DNA from: an uncultured Lachnospiraceae bacterium | Lineage (GTDB): Bacteria; Bacillota; Clostridia; Lachnospirales; Lachnospiraceae | Assembly (NCBI GenBank): GCA_948794795.1 | Contig: CAQGLR010000002.1 | Location: 62,001 to 126,000, forward strand | Direction: 5' to 3' | DNA: 64,000 nucleotides | Shown: piece after piece, positions 9,548-17,488 of the stretch | Position numbering within the stretch: the stretch's first letter is position 1 | Layout: each line of letters begins with the position of its first letter | Translations under genes and position numbers: made by a program | The notes under the pieces: generated by a model | Database searches by the model: none | What the model was told of the DNA's origin: nothing | The model's input: the letters and a program-made list of their open reading frames with translations, nothing else

Positions 9548-9578
9548 ATCACAACTCCTTCATTCCCAGTTTACCAGA

Positions 9579-10481
9579 TTACAGCCTGTCTAATATTTCT
9601 CCAATATCACCATTAATACAGACAGATTTCTTTTTTATTTCATCAGGGGCGTATGCCTCACCATAATTAAGACAGATATATGTTGCCTTCTTCCATTCAT
9701 ATGCCATGCGCCAGAAACTATATTTTATTATGGATGGTGTATTAAATCCAGCTGCAAGCTCTAAAAAGAGTACATCCAGGTTCTTATGTCTGTCCAGGAA
9801 CTTTGCATACCGTCCTGACGCCTGGTGCCAGCCCTTATCTTCAATAAAAGTATCATCCACACGGAGGTTCATACTCATAGGTTTATGACATATTGGACAA
9901 TAAGGAACCATTCCAGAGGGAACAGCCATTCCAGGTGTTACACCATCTGGCAAATCCAATATACCATTTCCGTTAATTACATAGCCTTGTGACTCAGCCA
10001 TTTTACGTACTATATCTTCATTTTCATATGTTATTTGATGACATGGGCCACTACACTGGAATAAACCATAATCCCCCTGTGTATAAAATAACCTTTGCTT
10101 GTCAAAACCTGCTTTCTGGAAACAATGGTCAACATTTGTAGTAATTACAAAATAATCTTTATCTTTTACCAGTTTAAATAATTGCTGGTAAACTGGCTTT
10201 GGTGCATCCATATACCTGTTAATATAGATGTACCTGCTCCAGTAAGCCCAGTATTCTTCCAACAGGCTGAATGGATAGAAACCACCAGAATACATATCTT
10301 TAAATCCATACTTTTCTTCAAAATCCCAGAAATATTTGTGAAACCGTTCCCCATTATAAGTAAAACCTGCAGATGCAGAAAGTCCTGCACCTGCACCAAT
10401 AACAACTGCTTCCGCCTGTACCAGTGCATTATGCAGTTTCTCTATATCACTATTATCAATATAAAACTGTTCTCCAGACAT
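9579..10481 (-). CDS. Class M sirtuin (SirTM-like protein ADP-ribosyltransferase)
   Basis: A 300-residue sirtuin. GAGAGLSASAG (residues 29-39) binds NAD, TTNVDHCF follows, and where deacetylase sirtuins carry the catalytic His this protein has YTQGDYGLF, a Gln, as in the class M sirtuins that transfer ADP-ribose. Two Cys pairs (QCSGPC and YCPIC) form the zinc site. ATG 10481 is preferred to the TTG four codons upstream. A consensus promoter lies about 70 bases upstream, and the macrodomain gene follows on the same strand. In streptococcal and staphylococcal relatives the sirtuin modifies a lipoylated GcvH-like carrier; no such gene is seen here. Confidence 0.88.
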   Translation of the reverse strand: MSGEQFYIDNSDIEKLHNALVQAEAVVIGAGAGLSASAGFTYNGERFHKYFWDFEEKYGFKDMYSGGFYPFSLLEEYWAYWSRYIYINRYMDAPKPVYQQLFKLVKDKDYFVITTNVDHCFQKAGFDKQRLFYTQGDYGLFQCSGPCHQITYENEDIVRKMAESQGYVINGNGILDLPDGVTPGMAVPSGMVPYCPICHKPMSMNLRVDDTFIEDKGWHQASGRYAKFLDRHKNLDVLFLELAAGFNTPSIIKYSFWRMAYEWKKATYICLNYGEAYAPDEIKKKSVCINGDIGEILDRL

Positions 10482-10551
10482 TATATACACCAATCCTTTC
10501 TTTAATTAAACCAGAATTAATGTTACAATCATTATTACATCTCATAAATCC

Positions 10552-10580
10552 ACTATAACACCTTTTTGTTGTAATGTCAA
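10552..10580 (-). promoter_or_regulatory. Sigma-A promoter of the sirtuin operon
   Basis: Reading the minus strand, TTGACA (10580-10575), a 17-base spacer and TATAGT (10557-10552). Spacing and hexamers are near consensus. It sits 71 bases upstream of the sirtuin start. Confidence 0.75.
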
Positions 10581-10589
10581 TAGTTACAA
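10569..10589. promoter_or_regulatory. Inverted repeat over the sirtuin -35 box (possible operator)
   Basis: TTGTAA, nine bases, TTACAA, an exact 6-bp inverted repeat overlapping the -35 hexamer. Its position suits a repressor site. No regulator gene can be named. Confidence 0.4.
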
Positions 10590-10611
10590 TTATTTTTTAA
10601 TTAATAAAAAT

Positions 10612-10646
10612 CCAGTATATCATGGATTATAAGCATAATATACTGG
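10612..10646 (-). terminator. Hairpin downstream of the PARG-like gene
   Basis: Perfect 9-bp arms CCAGTATAT/ATATACTGG. On the minus strand the hairpin is followed by ATTTTTATT. It lies between the PARG-like gene and the sirtuin promoter and would separate the two transcripts. Confidence 0.55.
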
Positions 10647-10722
10647 GTTACAGTTGTTTTCATATATTTTCATTTCCAGGTATTTCTCTAAACTTGTGTA
10701 AAACACAATATAAAAATCTTAT

Positions 10723-11508
10723 TTAAAAATTAAATACTGTTTTAAAACTCTCTAAATTCTTGTCTTTTCCTTCTGGAACAGCAAATACCACCTTTTCAAA
10801 ACATTTATGTGTTGTTTCAAGATATTCTTTAAAAATTCCTGCAACCTCTTTAGCATCTTGTCCAAATACGCCACAGCCAAATGCTCCTAAAATTAAAGTT
10901 CCAACATTATTTTCCTCTGCTATATCAAGTACAAATTTAATTCTTGATTTTAATGTTTCTGTATTTTCTTCATTCTGGACATGCTGGTATCTTTTTGCCG
11001 CAGCTTTATTAGGAGCGGCACATGTAATAACATCACATATAGCACTTTCTCCATCTTTACAAAATACTATTCCAGGAGAATACAACCCTCTGTTTAAATA
11101 CAATGCCTTGTTTTTGTTTTTATTATTCCAGTCATAAAATTCCTGCACAAATTGTAATAATACATTATATAAAAATGATTCATGGCATAAACATTCTTCC
11201 TGTGCTTTGCTGCCATTAATAAACATACCTCCAGGATTTTTATATGATGCAAAGTTTAATACAGCAATGCGGTTTTTACAATCTCTGGCATATTTCATAA
11301 TTGCTGAAACACTGTCCAATGCGTCCACTATAATTATATTTTCACAAGAATTTTTTATATTACATTTAAAATCTATATCATAAATAACTGAATTTTTTAC
11401 AACTTCCTTAATCTTTCCACCATACAGGTTTTCCATCTCTTCTGTATGTTTCCTTGCCTGTTTTGCACGTTCTTCTTTACCATCCCAGTTTTCCTTTGTC
11501 CCCGCCAT
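10723..11508 (-). CDS. Bacterial poly(ADP-ribose) glycohydrolase-like protein (TIGR02452 type)
   Basis: 261 residues. The signature NPGGMFINGSKAQEE (residues 91-105) matches the GGG-X-QEE catalytic loop of bacterial PARG/TIGR02452 macrodomain proteins, with the two Glu of QEE in place; the third Gly is Met here. LGAFGCGVFGQDA further on is the second macrodomain phosphate loop. PARG-type enzymes cleave ADP-ribose chains or terminal ADP-ribose. The ATG has AAAGGAACC upstream. The gene has its own downstream hairpin, so it is probably separately transcribed from the sirtuin operon, but it lies next to it on the same strand. The substrate in this organism is unknown. Confidence 0.82.
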   Translation of the reverse strand: MAGTKENWDGKEERAKQARKHTEEMENLYGGKIKEVVKNSVIYDIDFKCNIKNSCENIIIVDALDSVSAIMKYARDCKNRIAVLNFASYKNPGGMFINGSKAQEECLCHESFLYNVLLQFVQEFYDWNNKNKNKALYLNRGLYSPGIVFCKDGESAICDVITCAAPNKAAAKRYQHVQNEENTETLKSRIKFVLDIAEENNVGTLILGAFGCGVFGQDAKEVAGIFKEYLETTHKCFEKVVFAVPEGKDKNLESFKTVFNF

Positions 11509-11828
11509 TTTTATGGTTCCTTTCTTTTTCCAGATGTTTTTTATAAGAAATATTATATAATAAAAACAGGGTGATTAACAGACCTTTTTATATTTATAAA
11601 GACAAATATAAAAATATTATAATAAATATCATTACCAGGATAAAAATCAAAATAATGTGGCCGCAATCCCACTGGCTTTAGACAATGGGCAGTTCACGAT
11701 ATGCTTTATTATAAAAATATAAAATCCCAAAAATATGTAAATAAAATGGATAACAAACAGAAAAGTAAAGCTTCTGGATTAATATTTGTTATACAATTTA
11801 TTATTTTACTTCTGTATTATTAATAATT
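11509..11828. other. AT-rich gap between PARG-like gene and peptide exporter
   Basis: This stretch holds the second IS-end-like repeat (11658-11697) and otherwise only AT-rich DNA with no frame or clear promoter that I could support. Confidence 0.5.
11658..11697 (+). repeat. IS200/IS605-like right-end repeat, copy 2
   Basis: Second copy of the 40-base repeat found at 7661-7700 (39 of 40 identical). Flanking DNA of the two copies is unrelated, so the repeat unit itself is what moved or was retained. No transposase is near. Confidence 0.5.
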
Positions 11829-13946
11829 TTATTTTCCAGAATACATATTATAATATTTACCTTGTTTATCCATTAACTCTGAATGTTTGCCTTGTTCTGC
11901 AATACGTCCATTATCAATAAATAAAATTTTATCTGCATTTTGTATAGAAGCAAGCCTATGTGTAACTAGTATTATGGTAATATTTAGCTTTGATATTCTT
12001 TCCAGAATCTGCTTTTCATTAACAAAGTCCAAAGCACATGTTGCTTCATCCATAATTAAAACTGATGGATGTTTAATTAATTCCCTGGCGATTACGATAC
12101 GCTGTCTCTGTCCTCCTGATAAATTCATACCCATTTCAGAAACAACAGTATTTAATCCCATTGGCATATTTGTAATTTCATCATATATATTTACCATAGT
12201 TAAGACTTTTTCTAGTTCCTCTTTTGTTACGTTCTCCTGTTCTTGTACAATATTTTCATAAATTGTCTTATTAAATAAATATGATTCTTGTGGAACTATG
12301 CCAATTTTGTTTACTATACTCTTTCTTTCTATTTCATTATACCTTATTCCATTTATAAGCAGCATGCCATCTGAAATTTCATATAAACCACTTATTACTT
12401 TTAATAATGTACTTTTTCCAGAACCAGACCGTCCTGTTATTGCAACCATCTCACCTTTACATGCTTTAAAAGTAATGTCATTAAGAATATAATTCGTATT
12501 ATCAGTATAACGGAATGAAAGATTTTTACACTCTATTGTATTTATACTTTCTATAGGTTTTGTATCTGCACCTGGCATATATTGTTTTCTTGCCAAAAGA
12601 ATATCTCCGAGCCGCTCTATATATACATAATTAAGACCAATATTTAATAATGAATCAAGAAAACCATAAACTTGTGAAAAAAATATTTCTGATAATGAAA
12701 ATAAAGCAACTATTTTTCCTATTGACAATATTCCCGTTTTAGACATAAAAATTCCTATTACCAGGACTAAAACTGGTGATAAAGTTTGTGACATATTTAA
12801 TAAAGTGCCAAGTATTGCTGTTATTTTTTCATTAGTTTCATACTTTTTAATATACTTATCATATTTTTCATTCCATTCATATAAAATATTATCTTCTCTT
12901 GCACCAGCTTTAACAGCAAACATTGCATAAATAATTTCAGTCTGGTATCCCTGTACATTACTATTTTCCATAACAAGCTTTTTCATATTACTTATCAATA
13001 TTTTTTGTGATATAAGAGATAATATAATATTAGGTAGCAATGCTATATTTAATACCAATGCTATAGTTGTGTCTGACATTAAAAAATAAATCCATATAAC
13101 AACCAGCATACCAGCATTTAAAATTGTATTAAGTAAATTTGTCACAAAAACATCCCTTGCACTTGAAATATGGTTTAAAGTGTATATTATACTGGATTTT
13201 TTACGTGTATCAAAATATAAATATGACAACTGCATCATATGGCTTATAACTTTTTTATTAATTTTTTTATCCACATCAATCTTAAGCTTTGTAGCACTAA
13301 ACTTTATAAATAAATTAAATATTATATAAAAAACTGATATTATAAATATAGCTAATGCCAGTTTTGATAAACTGACATTATTAAAGACCCCGTCAACCAG
13401 TTTCTGTATACTTACAGGCAAAGCAACCATAACCAAATAATTTAAAAAAGAAAATATTGTAAATACAAGATACTGCTTTTTATTTCCAGAAATAAGCGGA
13501 AATAATATTTTTAATATCTTATATTCCTTTCTTTTCTTTTTAAACTCCTTTCCAGGCTTTGCTTCAATACATATACCATCAAACTTTTCTAAAAACTCAT
13601 CATATGAATATCTTATATGTCCAATTCCAGGGTCTGTTATATATACAGTTTTTTTTGTTATCTTTTCAACTATAATAAAATGCTGTTCTTCTTCAATAAT
13701 TATAAAAGGAGCTGTTAGTTGTGCTAACAGCTTAATATCATCACAATGGTAAGCCTGGGCTTCCATTCCAAATTTTTTTAATATTACTATAATACCAGCA
13801 GCAGACATACCATCTCTTCCAATTTCTGAAAACTCCCTTATATCATACAAACTATAGTGTGCACCATAGTAATCAAGCATCATTGCAATAACACTTATTC
13901 CACACTCCGTCTGTTGTATTTGTGGTATATACCTAACTCTTTTCAT
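11829..13946 (-). CDS. C39 peptidase-containing ABC exporter (PCAT) of the peptide cluster
   Basis: A 705-residue bifunctional exporter. The N-terminal C39 cysteine protease has the Cys in QTECGISVIAMMLDYYG (residues 13-29), the His in EQHFIIVEK and the Asp in ITDPGIG. Transmembrane helices cover roughly residues 155-430. The nucleotide-binding domain has Walker A GRSGSGKST, the LSGGQRQR signature and the IMDEATCALD Walker B. Such proteins cut leader peptides after a Gly-Gly-like site and export the product. ATG 13946 is chosen because AAAGGA stands nine bases before it; the in-frame ATG 13955 overlaps that site. The gene overlaps the ATPase gene by 14 bases. It probably cleaves the precursor at 17195-17383 after Ala-Gly. 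Confidence 0.93.
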   Translation of the reverse strand: MKRVRYIPQIQQTECGISVIAMMLDYYGAHYSLYDIREFSEIGRDGMSAAGIIVILKKFGMEAQAYHCDDIKLLAQLTAPFIIIEEEQHFIIVEKITKKTVYITDPGIGHIRYSYDEFLEKFDGICIEAKPGKEFKKKRKEYKILKILFPLISGNKKQYLVFTIFSFLNYLVMVALPVSIQKLVDGVFNNVSLSKLALAIFIISVFYIIFNLFIKFSATKLKIDVDKKINKKVISHMMQLSYLYFDTRKKSSIIYTLNHISSARDVFVTNLLNTILNAGMLVVIWIYFLMSDTTIALVLNIALLPNIILSLISQKILISNMKKLVMENSNVQGYQTEIIYAMFAVKAGAREDNILYEWNEKYDKYIKKYETNEKITAILGTLLNMSQTLSPVLVLVIGIFMSKTGILSIGKIVALFSLSEIFFSQVYGFLDSLLNIGLNYVYIERLGDILLARKQYMPGADTKPIESINTIECKNLSFRYTDNTNYILNDITFKACKGEMVAITGRSGSGKSTLLKVISGLYEISDGMLLINGIRYNEIERKSIVNKIGIVPQESYLFNKTIYENIVQEQENVTKEELEKVLTMVNIYDEITNMPMGLNTVVSEMGMNLSGGQRQRIVIARELIKHPSVLIMDEATCALDFVNEKQILERISKLNITIILVTHRLASIQNADKILFIDNGRIAEQGKHSELMDKQGKYYNMYSGK

Positions 13947-14817
13947 TTGTATCATTCCTTTTATTTCCTATAATTTTCAAATAAGCTTCTTCAAGGCTTG
14001 CTGATGTTTCAACAGCATTTTCACATGGTTTCACATCACTTATAATTCTCATATCAACAACCCCTTTATGATGTTGTTCCCTGCTCACCCTATATTTACT
14101 TTTTATATAACTTATCTCCTTAATATCCTTTAAACTACATTGCCATACTTTTGTTTCTGTTTTATTTACTACGCTTTCAGTTTCTTCATTAACCAGTATA
14201 TTACCTTTATTAATAATTACCACCCTGTCTGCAATGCCCTCTACATCTGATACTATGTGTGTAGCAAAAATAATAATCTTTTCCTCTGCAAAACCAGACA
14301 CAAGATTTTTCAGGTTCAGCCTTTCATCTGGGTCAAGCCCTGCTGTTGGCTCATCCAGTATAAGTATACATGGGTCATTAAGCAGTGCCTGCGCGATATT
14401 TACCCTCTGTTTCATTCCTCCAGAAAATGCTTTAAGCTTCTTACCCTTTGCATCCCATAAATTTACACGTTCCAGATACTCCCTTATTATCTTGTCTTCA
14501 TTTTCTATGCCTTTAAGCCCTGCTATATACTTTAAAAAAGCTTCTGCTGTGTAATCTGGATAATACCCTGCTTTCTGTGGCACATATCCAATCTTGTCCC
14601 TGTAGTCTTCACCCATACTATAAATATCATTGCCATTATAAAGTATACTTCCAGAACCAGGCTTTTCAACAGTACAAAGCATACGTATAGTTGTTGACTT
14701 ACCTGCCCCGTTTGGTCCAAGAAAGCCATATATACCTGGCCTGAATACAATATCCAGCCCATTGACGGCAACCTTATTGCCATAACTTTTCTTAACACCT
14801 CTTAATTCCAGTTCCAT
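13933..14817 (-). CDS. ABC transporter ATP-binding protein (self-immunity type)
   Basis: 294 residues with Walker A GPNGAGKST, Q-loop YVPQKAGYY, signature FSGGMKQR, Walker B LILDEPTAGLD and the H-loop in ATHIVSD. It resembles the LanF/BcrA group of ATPases that pair with ABC-2 permeases. The two genes immediately upstream on the strand encode such permeases, so the three likely form one exporter protecting the producer or exporting a second substrate. GGAGG lies upstream of the ATG, and the 3' end overlaps the PCAT gene. Confidence 0.92.
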   Translation of the reverse strand: MELELRGVKKSYGNKVAVNGLDIVFRPGIYGFLGPNGAGKSTTIRMLCTVEKPGSGSILYNGNDIYSMGEDYRDKIGYVPQKAGYYPDYTAEAFLKYIAGLKGIENEDKIIREYLERVNLWDAKGKKLKAFSGGMKQRVNIAQALLNDPCILILDEPTAGLDPDERLNLKNLVSGFAEEKIIIFATHIVSDVEGIADRVVIINKGNILVNEETESVVNKTETKVWQCSLKDIKEISYIKSKYRVSREQHHKGVVDMRIISDVKPCENAVETSASLEEAYLKIIGNKRNDTNEKS

Positions 14818-14846
14818 TATTTTCCTCCTGTTAAGCCATATAAAAT

Positions 14847-15683
14847 TTATGCTGCATAATATTTATAGTTTTTTGACAATATTTTATAAAAGAACCAAAA
14901 ACCAGCACTTAATACAACAGCATAAACCATTTCAAGTATATAAACCCACTGCACTTCCTTACCTGTTATATTTACTGGCGTACACTGCAGTAAATGCAAT
15001 ATATGCATTGCATTTACTGGTATAAACGATAAAACACGTATAGCACTATCTGCATCAAAAAATACAAGCATTACATCTGGACGCCATGCATACAGTATTA
15101 CAATAACCACACACATTGATATTACAGATTTTGTTGATAAAAATGATACTATAAGTGTAACTAGCAATATAATATTTACTGCCATAAAAGACAAAACAAG
15201 TATATGTAATAACAATCCCTGGTTATCCACTTTAAGAGTGCTCTGCCTGAAAGCTGTATGATGAATCATTTGTATTTTTGTGTTTCTGCCCCTGCCTCCA
15301 GAAACAGCTGCTATATGGACTATAGATACAAATACAGTAATTATATATAATAAATTAGTTAATATAAATGCAAGTTTTATTTTTGCATTAGTACATTTCA
15401 TCCTTCCATTCTTTGTACTTAAAATAATATCCTGCATACCAAATGTCTGTTCATATGAAAATATACCAGAAAATACAACCACAATAAATACTGGCAATAT
15501 CTGCAGGTTGCCATTTATAATATAAAAAAACCACCACCAGCCATAAGTTTCCATTTCTGGCTGGTACATTTTATATGTACTATGCGCAGATATCTCTTTT
15601 GCAGCCAGAACCAGAAGAAACCCTGCTATTACAACCAATACAATTTTTCTTTTAAACAACTTATATGTTTCTAACTTTAACAT
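14847..15683 (-). CDS. ABC-2 type permease, paralogue of the next gene
   Basis: 278 residues with about six transmembrane helices. It starts MLKLETYKLFKRK and ends KILSKNYKYYAA, almost the same ends as the protein encoded at 15746-16753, so the two arose by duplication. A stretch FSYEQTFGMQDIILSTKNGR is shared as well. ATG 15683 is chosen with GGGGAA upstream; the longer frame to 15722 has no site. It is probably one half of a heterodimeric LanEG-like permease working with the ATPase downstream. It is shorter than its paralogue, which has a larger first extracellular loop. Confidence 0.85.
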   Translation of the reverse strand: MLKLETYKLFKRKIVLVVIAGFLLVLAAKEISAHSTYKMYQPEMETYGWWWFFYIINGNLQILPVFIVVVFSGIFSYEQTFGMQDIILSTKNGRMKCTNAKIKLAFILTNLLYIITVFVSIVHIAAVSGGRGRNTKIQMIHHTAFRQSTLKVDNQGLLLHILVLSFMAVNIILLVTLIVSFLSTKSVISMCVVIVILYAWRPDVMLVFFDADSAIRVLSFIPVNAMHILHLLQCTPVNITGKEVQWVYILEMVYAVVLSAGFWFFYKILSKNYKYYAA

Positions 15684-15745
15684 ATTGTTATTCCCCTTAA
15701 ATACCTTTAATTTTAATAACATACTCCAGACTTTCCAATAGTATT

Positions 15746-16753
15746 TTATGCTGCATAGTATCTCTGGTTTTTTGACATTGTTTTATAAAAAACTACAGTC
15801 AGGACTACCAGAAGTATTACATAAATAACTTCAACAATATAAAGCCATTGTACTGTAACCCCAAATAACCGGACCGGTCTGAAAGATGTAAGATATATTG
15901 TATCAAGTACATTTACTGGTGTAAGTGACACAATATAATTGGTAATGCCTCCCCCAGAAAGTCCATATATTATATCCTGGCGTAATGCATATAATACTCC
16001 CAGGCTTACACATATTGAGATTACAGGGCTTCTTGATAAAAACGAAATAAGCAGTGTTATTAAAACTATCATATTTATTGATAAAAATGATAAAAACAAT
16101 GTATGTACCAAAACCCCTAAATTATTTATATCATTACTACAACCGCTAAGCCATGTCATTATCTGGACACTTGTCTTCCAGCCTGCACCCTTTGTAATAA
16201 CCAGCATATCTGCTATTGGTATAAGAATTATAACGAAGTAAAATATATTAGTTACTATAAATGCAAGTTTTAACTTTGCCTTACTGCATCTTTTACGTCC
16301 ATTTTTTGTACTTAAAAGTATCTCCTGCATACCACACTCATTTTCATATGAAAATATTCCTGCAAATGCAAATGCAATAAATATTGGTATACATTTTAAA
16401 TCACCAGTCATAGTAAAAAAAAGTTCTGACCAGTTCTCAAAAGAACCAAAATATATATCAAAGCTGGCGTTTGGAAAGAGTTCCTTTGCCGTCTTTTGTC
16501 TGTCACCATCAAAAAAATATGGCTTATATGCTGAAGAACCATCATATGCTTGTGAATATTCCTTCCAATATTTTGAAAAACGTGAATCTGTATATATTCC
16601 TTTATATTTTTCACTTATTTCAATTTGTTGTTGCATATTTTTATATATACGGAAAGCACGGATTTCCTGTAATAATACAATTAAAAAAATACCAGTCATT
16701 AAAACTAGCACCATTTTTCTTTTGAATAATTTATACTTTTCTAATTTTAACAT
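15746..16753 (-). CDS. ABC-2 type permease, paralogue of the previous gene
   Basis: 335 residues with about six transmembrane helices. The first extracellular loop (residues 35-110) is about 55 residues longer than in the sister permease. Shared features with the sister include the MLKLE.YKLFKRK start, FSYENECGMQEILLSTKNGR and the SKNQRYYAA end. The ATG has AAGAGG upstream. The gene is the first of the transporter block after the precursor and its relic, and probably pairs with the sister permease and the ATPase in immunity or export. Confidence 0.87.
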   Translation of the reverse strand: MLKLEKYKLFKRKMVLVLMTGIFLIVLLQEIRAFRIYKNMQQQIEISEKYKGIYTDSRFSKYWKEYSQAYDGSSAYKPYFFDGDRQKTAKELFPNASFDIYFGSFENWSELFFTMTGDLKCIPIFIAFAFAGIFSYENECGMQEILLSTKNGRKRCSKAKLKLAFIVTNIFYFVIILIPIADMLVITKGAGWKTSVQIMTWLSGCSNDINNLGVLVHTLFLSFLSINMIVLITLLISFLSRSPVISICVSLGVLYALRQDIIYGLSGGGITNYIVSLTPVNVLDTIYLTSFRPVRLFGVTVQWLYIVEVIYVILLVVLTVVFYKTMSKNQRYYAA

Positions 16754-16912
16754 AAATTAAACCTCTTAAATACAATTTTATATAACGTACCTATTATTAA
16801 TTTGAATCAATATAATTGTGGCTTAGCACTTTAATTTACTGTAATTGTTAATAAACAAATACAATAATATATAAGCAGGCTGGATTTTAAATAAAAAATC
16901 AATTTGTAACAA

Positions 16913-17072
16913 CTAAAATATTTTAATAAAAACCTTTGTAGCTTTATACCCATTATCACAATTATGCCAGCAACAATCTGGATTATAAATCACAGCACAG
17001 CTATAAAAAATATTATCATAATAATCATTAAATTCTGTATACAGACATAAAACTATACTTTTCTTTCTCTAT
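16913..17072 (-). pseudogene. Decayed second copy of the cysteine-rich precursor peptide
   Basis: Not an open frame, but clearly homologous to the precursor at 17195-17383. After an E-K-E-K-like start whose ATG has become ATA (17072-17070), the frame stops; one frame over it continues as FNDYYDNIFYSCA, then YNPDCCWHNCDNG, and ends KATKVFIKIF with TAG. The YNPDCCWH block is identical to the intact precursor at DNA level over more than 20 bases. The Cys-rich segment between the leader and that block is shortened. The start loss plus frameshift make it non-functional. It shows a tandem duplication, and the best-kept block may mark the modified core region. Confidence 0.8.
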
Positions 17073-17116
17073 ATATTATACATTCCATGTTTTACACCAA
17101 TCTAAAACTATTAAAT

Positions 17117-17155
17117 AGTTTACCTATATACAATTTAAAACTATATAGGTAAACT
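17117..17155 (-). terminator. Perfect 14-bp hairpin after the precursor gene
   Basis: AGTTTACCTATATA and its exact complement are separated by 11 bases, about 40 bases after the precursor stop. No long U-run follows on the minus strand, so it may be an attenuator or an mRNA-stabilising 3' hairpin that keeps precursor levels above those of the transporter genes. Confidence 0.55.
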
Positions 17156-17194
17156 AATCTTTAAAAAATTAACTTTTCAAAACATAATAAAATA

Positions 17195-17383
17195 TCAAGC
17201 CCATCCAGCTAAAAACTTTGTGCTTTGATTTCCCTTATCACAATCATGCCAGCAACAATCTGGATTATAAGGACCTGGCTCATCTTCAGAAGTTCCAGGA
17301 CAATGACAAGCACCATAACCTGCATAATAGTCATTAAGCTCTTCTTCTGATAATGGCATAAGCCCAATTTTTTCTTTCTCCAT
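17195..17383 (-). CDS. Cysteine-rich RiPP precursor peptide
   Basis: A 62-residue peptide between a radical SAM enzyme and a C39 exporter system. The leader contains LSEEELNDYYAG (residues 11-22), the double-glycine-type pattern recognised by C39 peptidases; cleavage after Gly22 would leave a 40-residue core. The core has five Cys (26, 28, 43, 44, 48), arranged CHC and DCCWHDC, with acidic residues, three Pro and two Trp. GGGAGG lies just upstream of the ATG. Cys plus SPASM enzymes suggests thioether cross-links (sactipeptide or ranthipeptide type), but the chemistry is inference. The odd Cys count leaves one residue free or linked otherwise. The closest relative I can see is the relic at 16913-17072. 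Confidence 0.85.
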   Translation of the reverse strand: MEKEKIGLMPLSEEELNDYYAGYGACHCPGTSEDEPGPYNPDCCWHDCDKGNQSTKFLAGWA

Positions 17384-17452
17384 ACATTACACCTCCCCTC
17401 ACTTTATTATATATACCATATAACATAAAAATAAAACTACTAATATTTTATG

Positions 17453-17478
17453 TAACAATGATAACAAAATTATTGTTA
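17453..17478. promoter_or_regulatory. Inverted repeat between the modifying enzyme and precursor genes
   Basis: TAACAAT, 12 bases, ATTGTTA, a perfect 7-bp inverted repeat 70 bases upstream of the precursor start and just after the radical SAM gene. A TATAAT-like box lies between it and the start. It could be an attenuator or operator for separate precursor transcription. Confidence 0.35.
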
Positions 17479-17488
17479 TAAAACAAAC

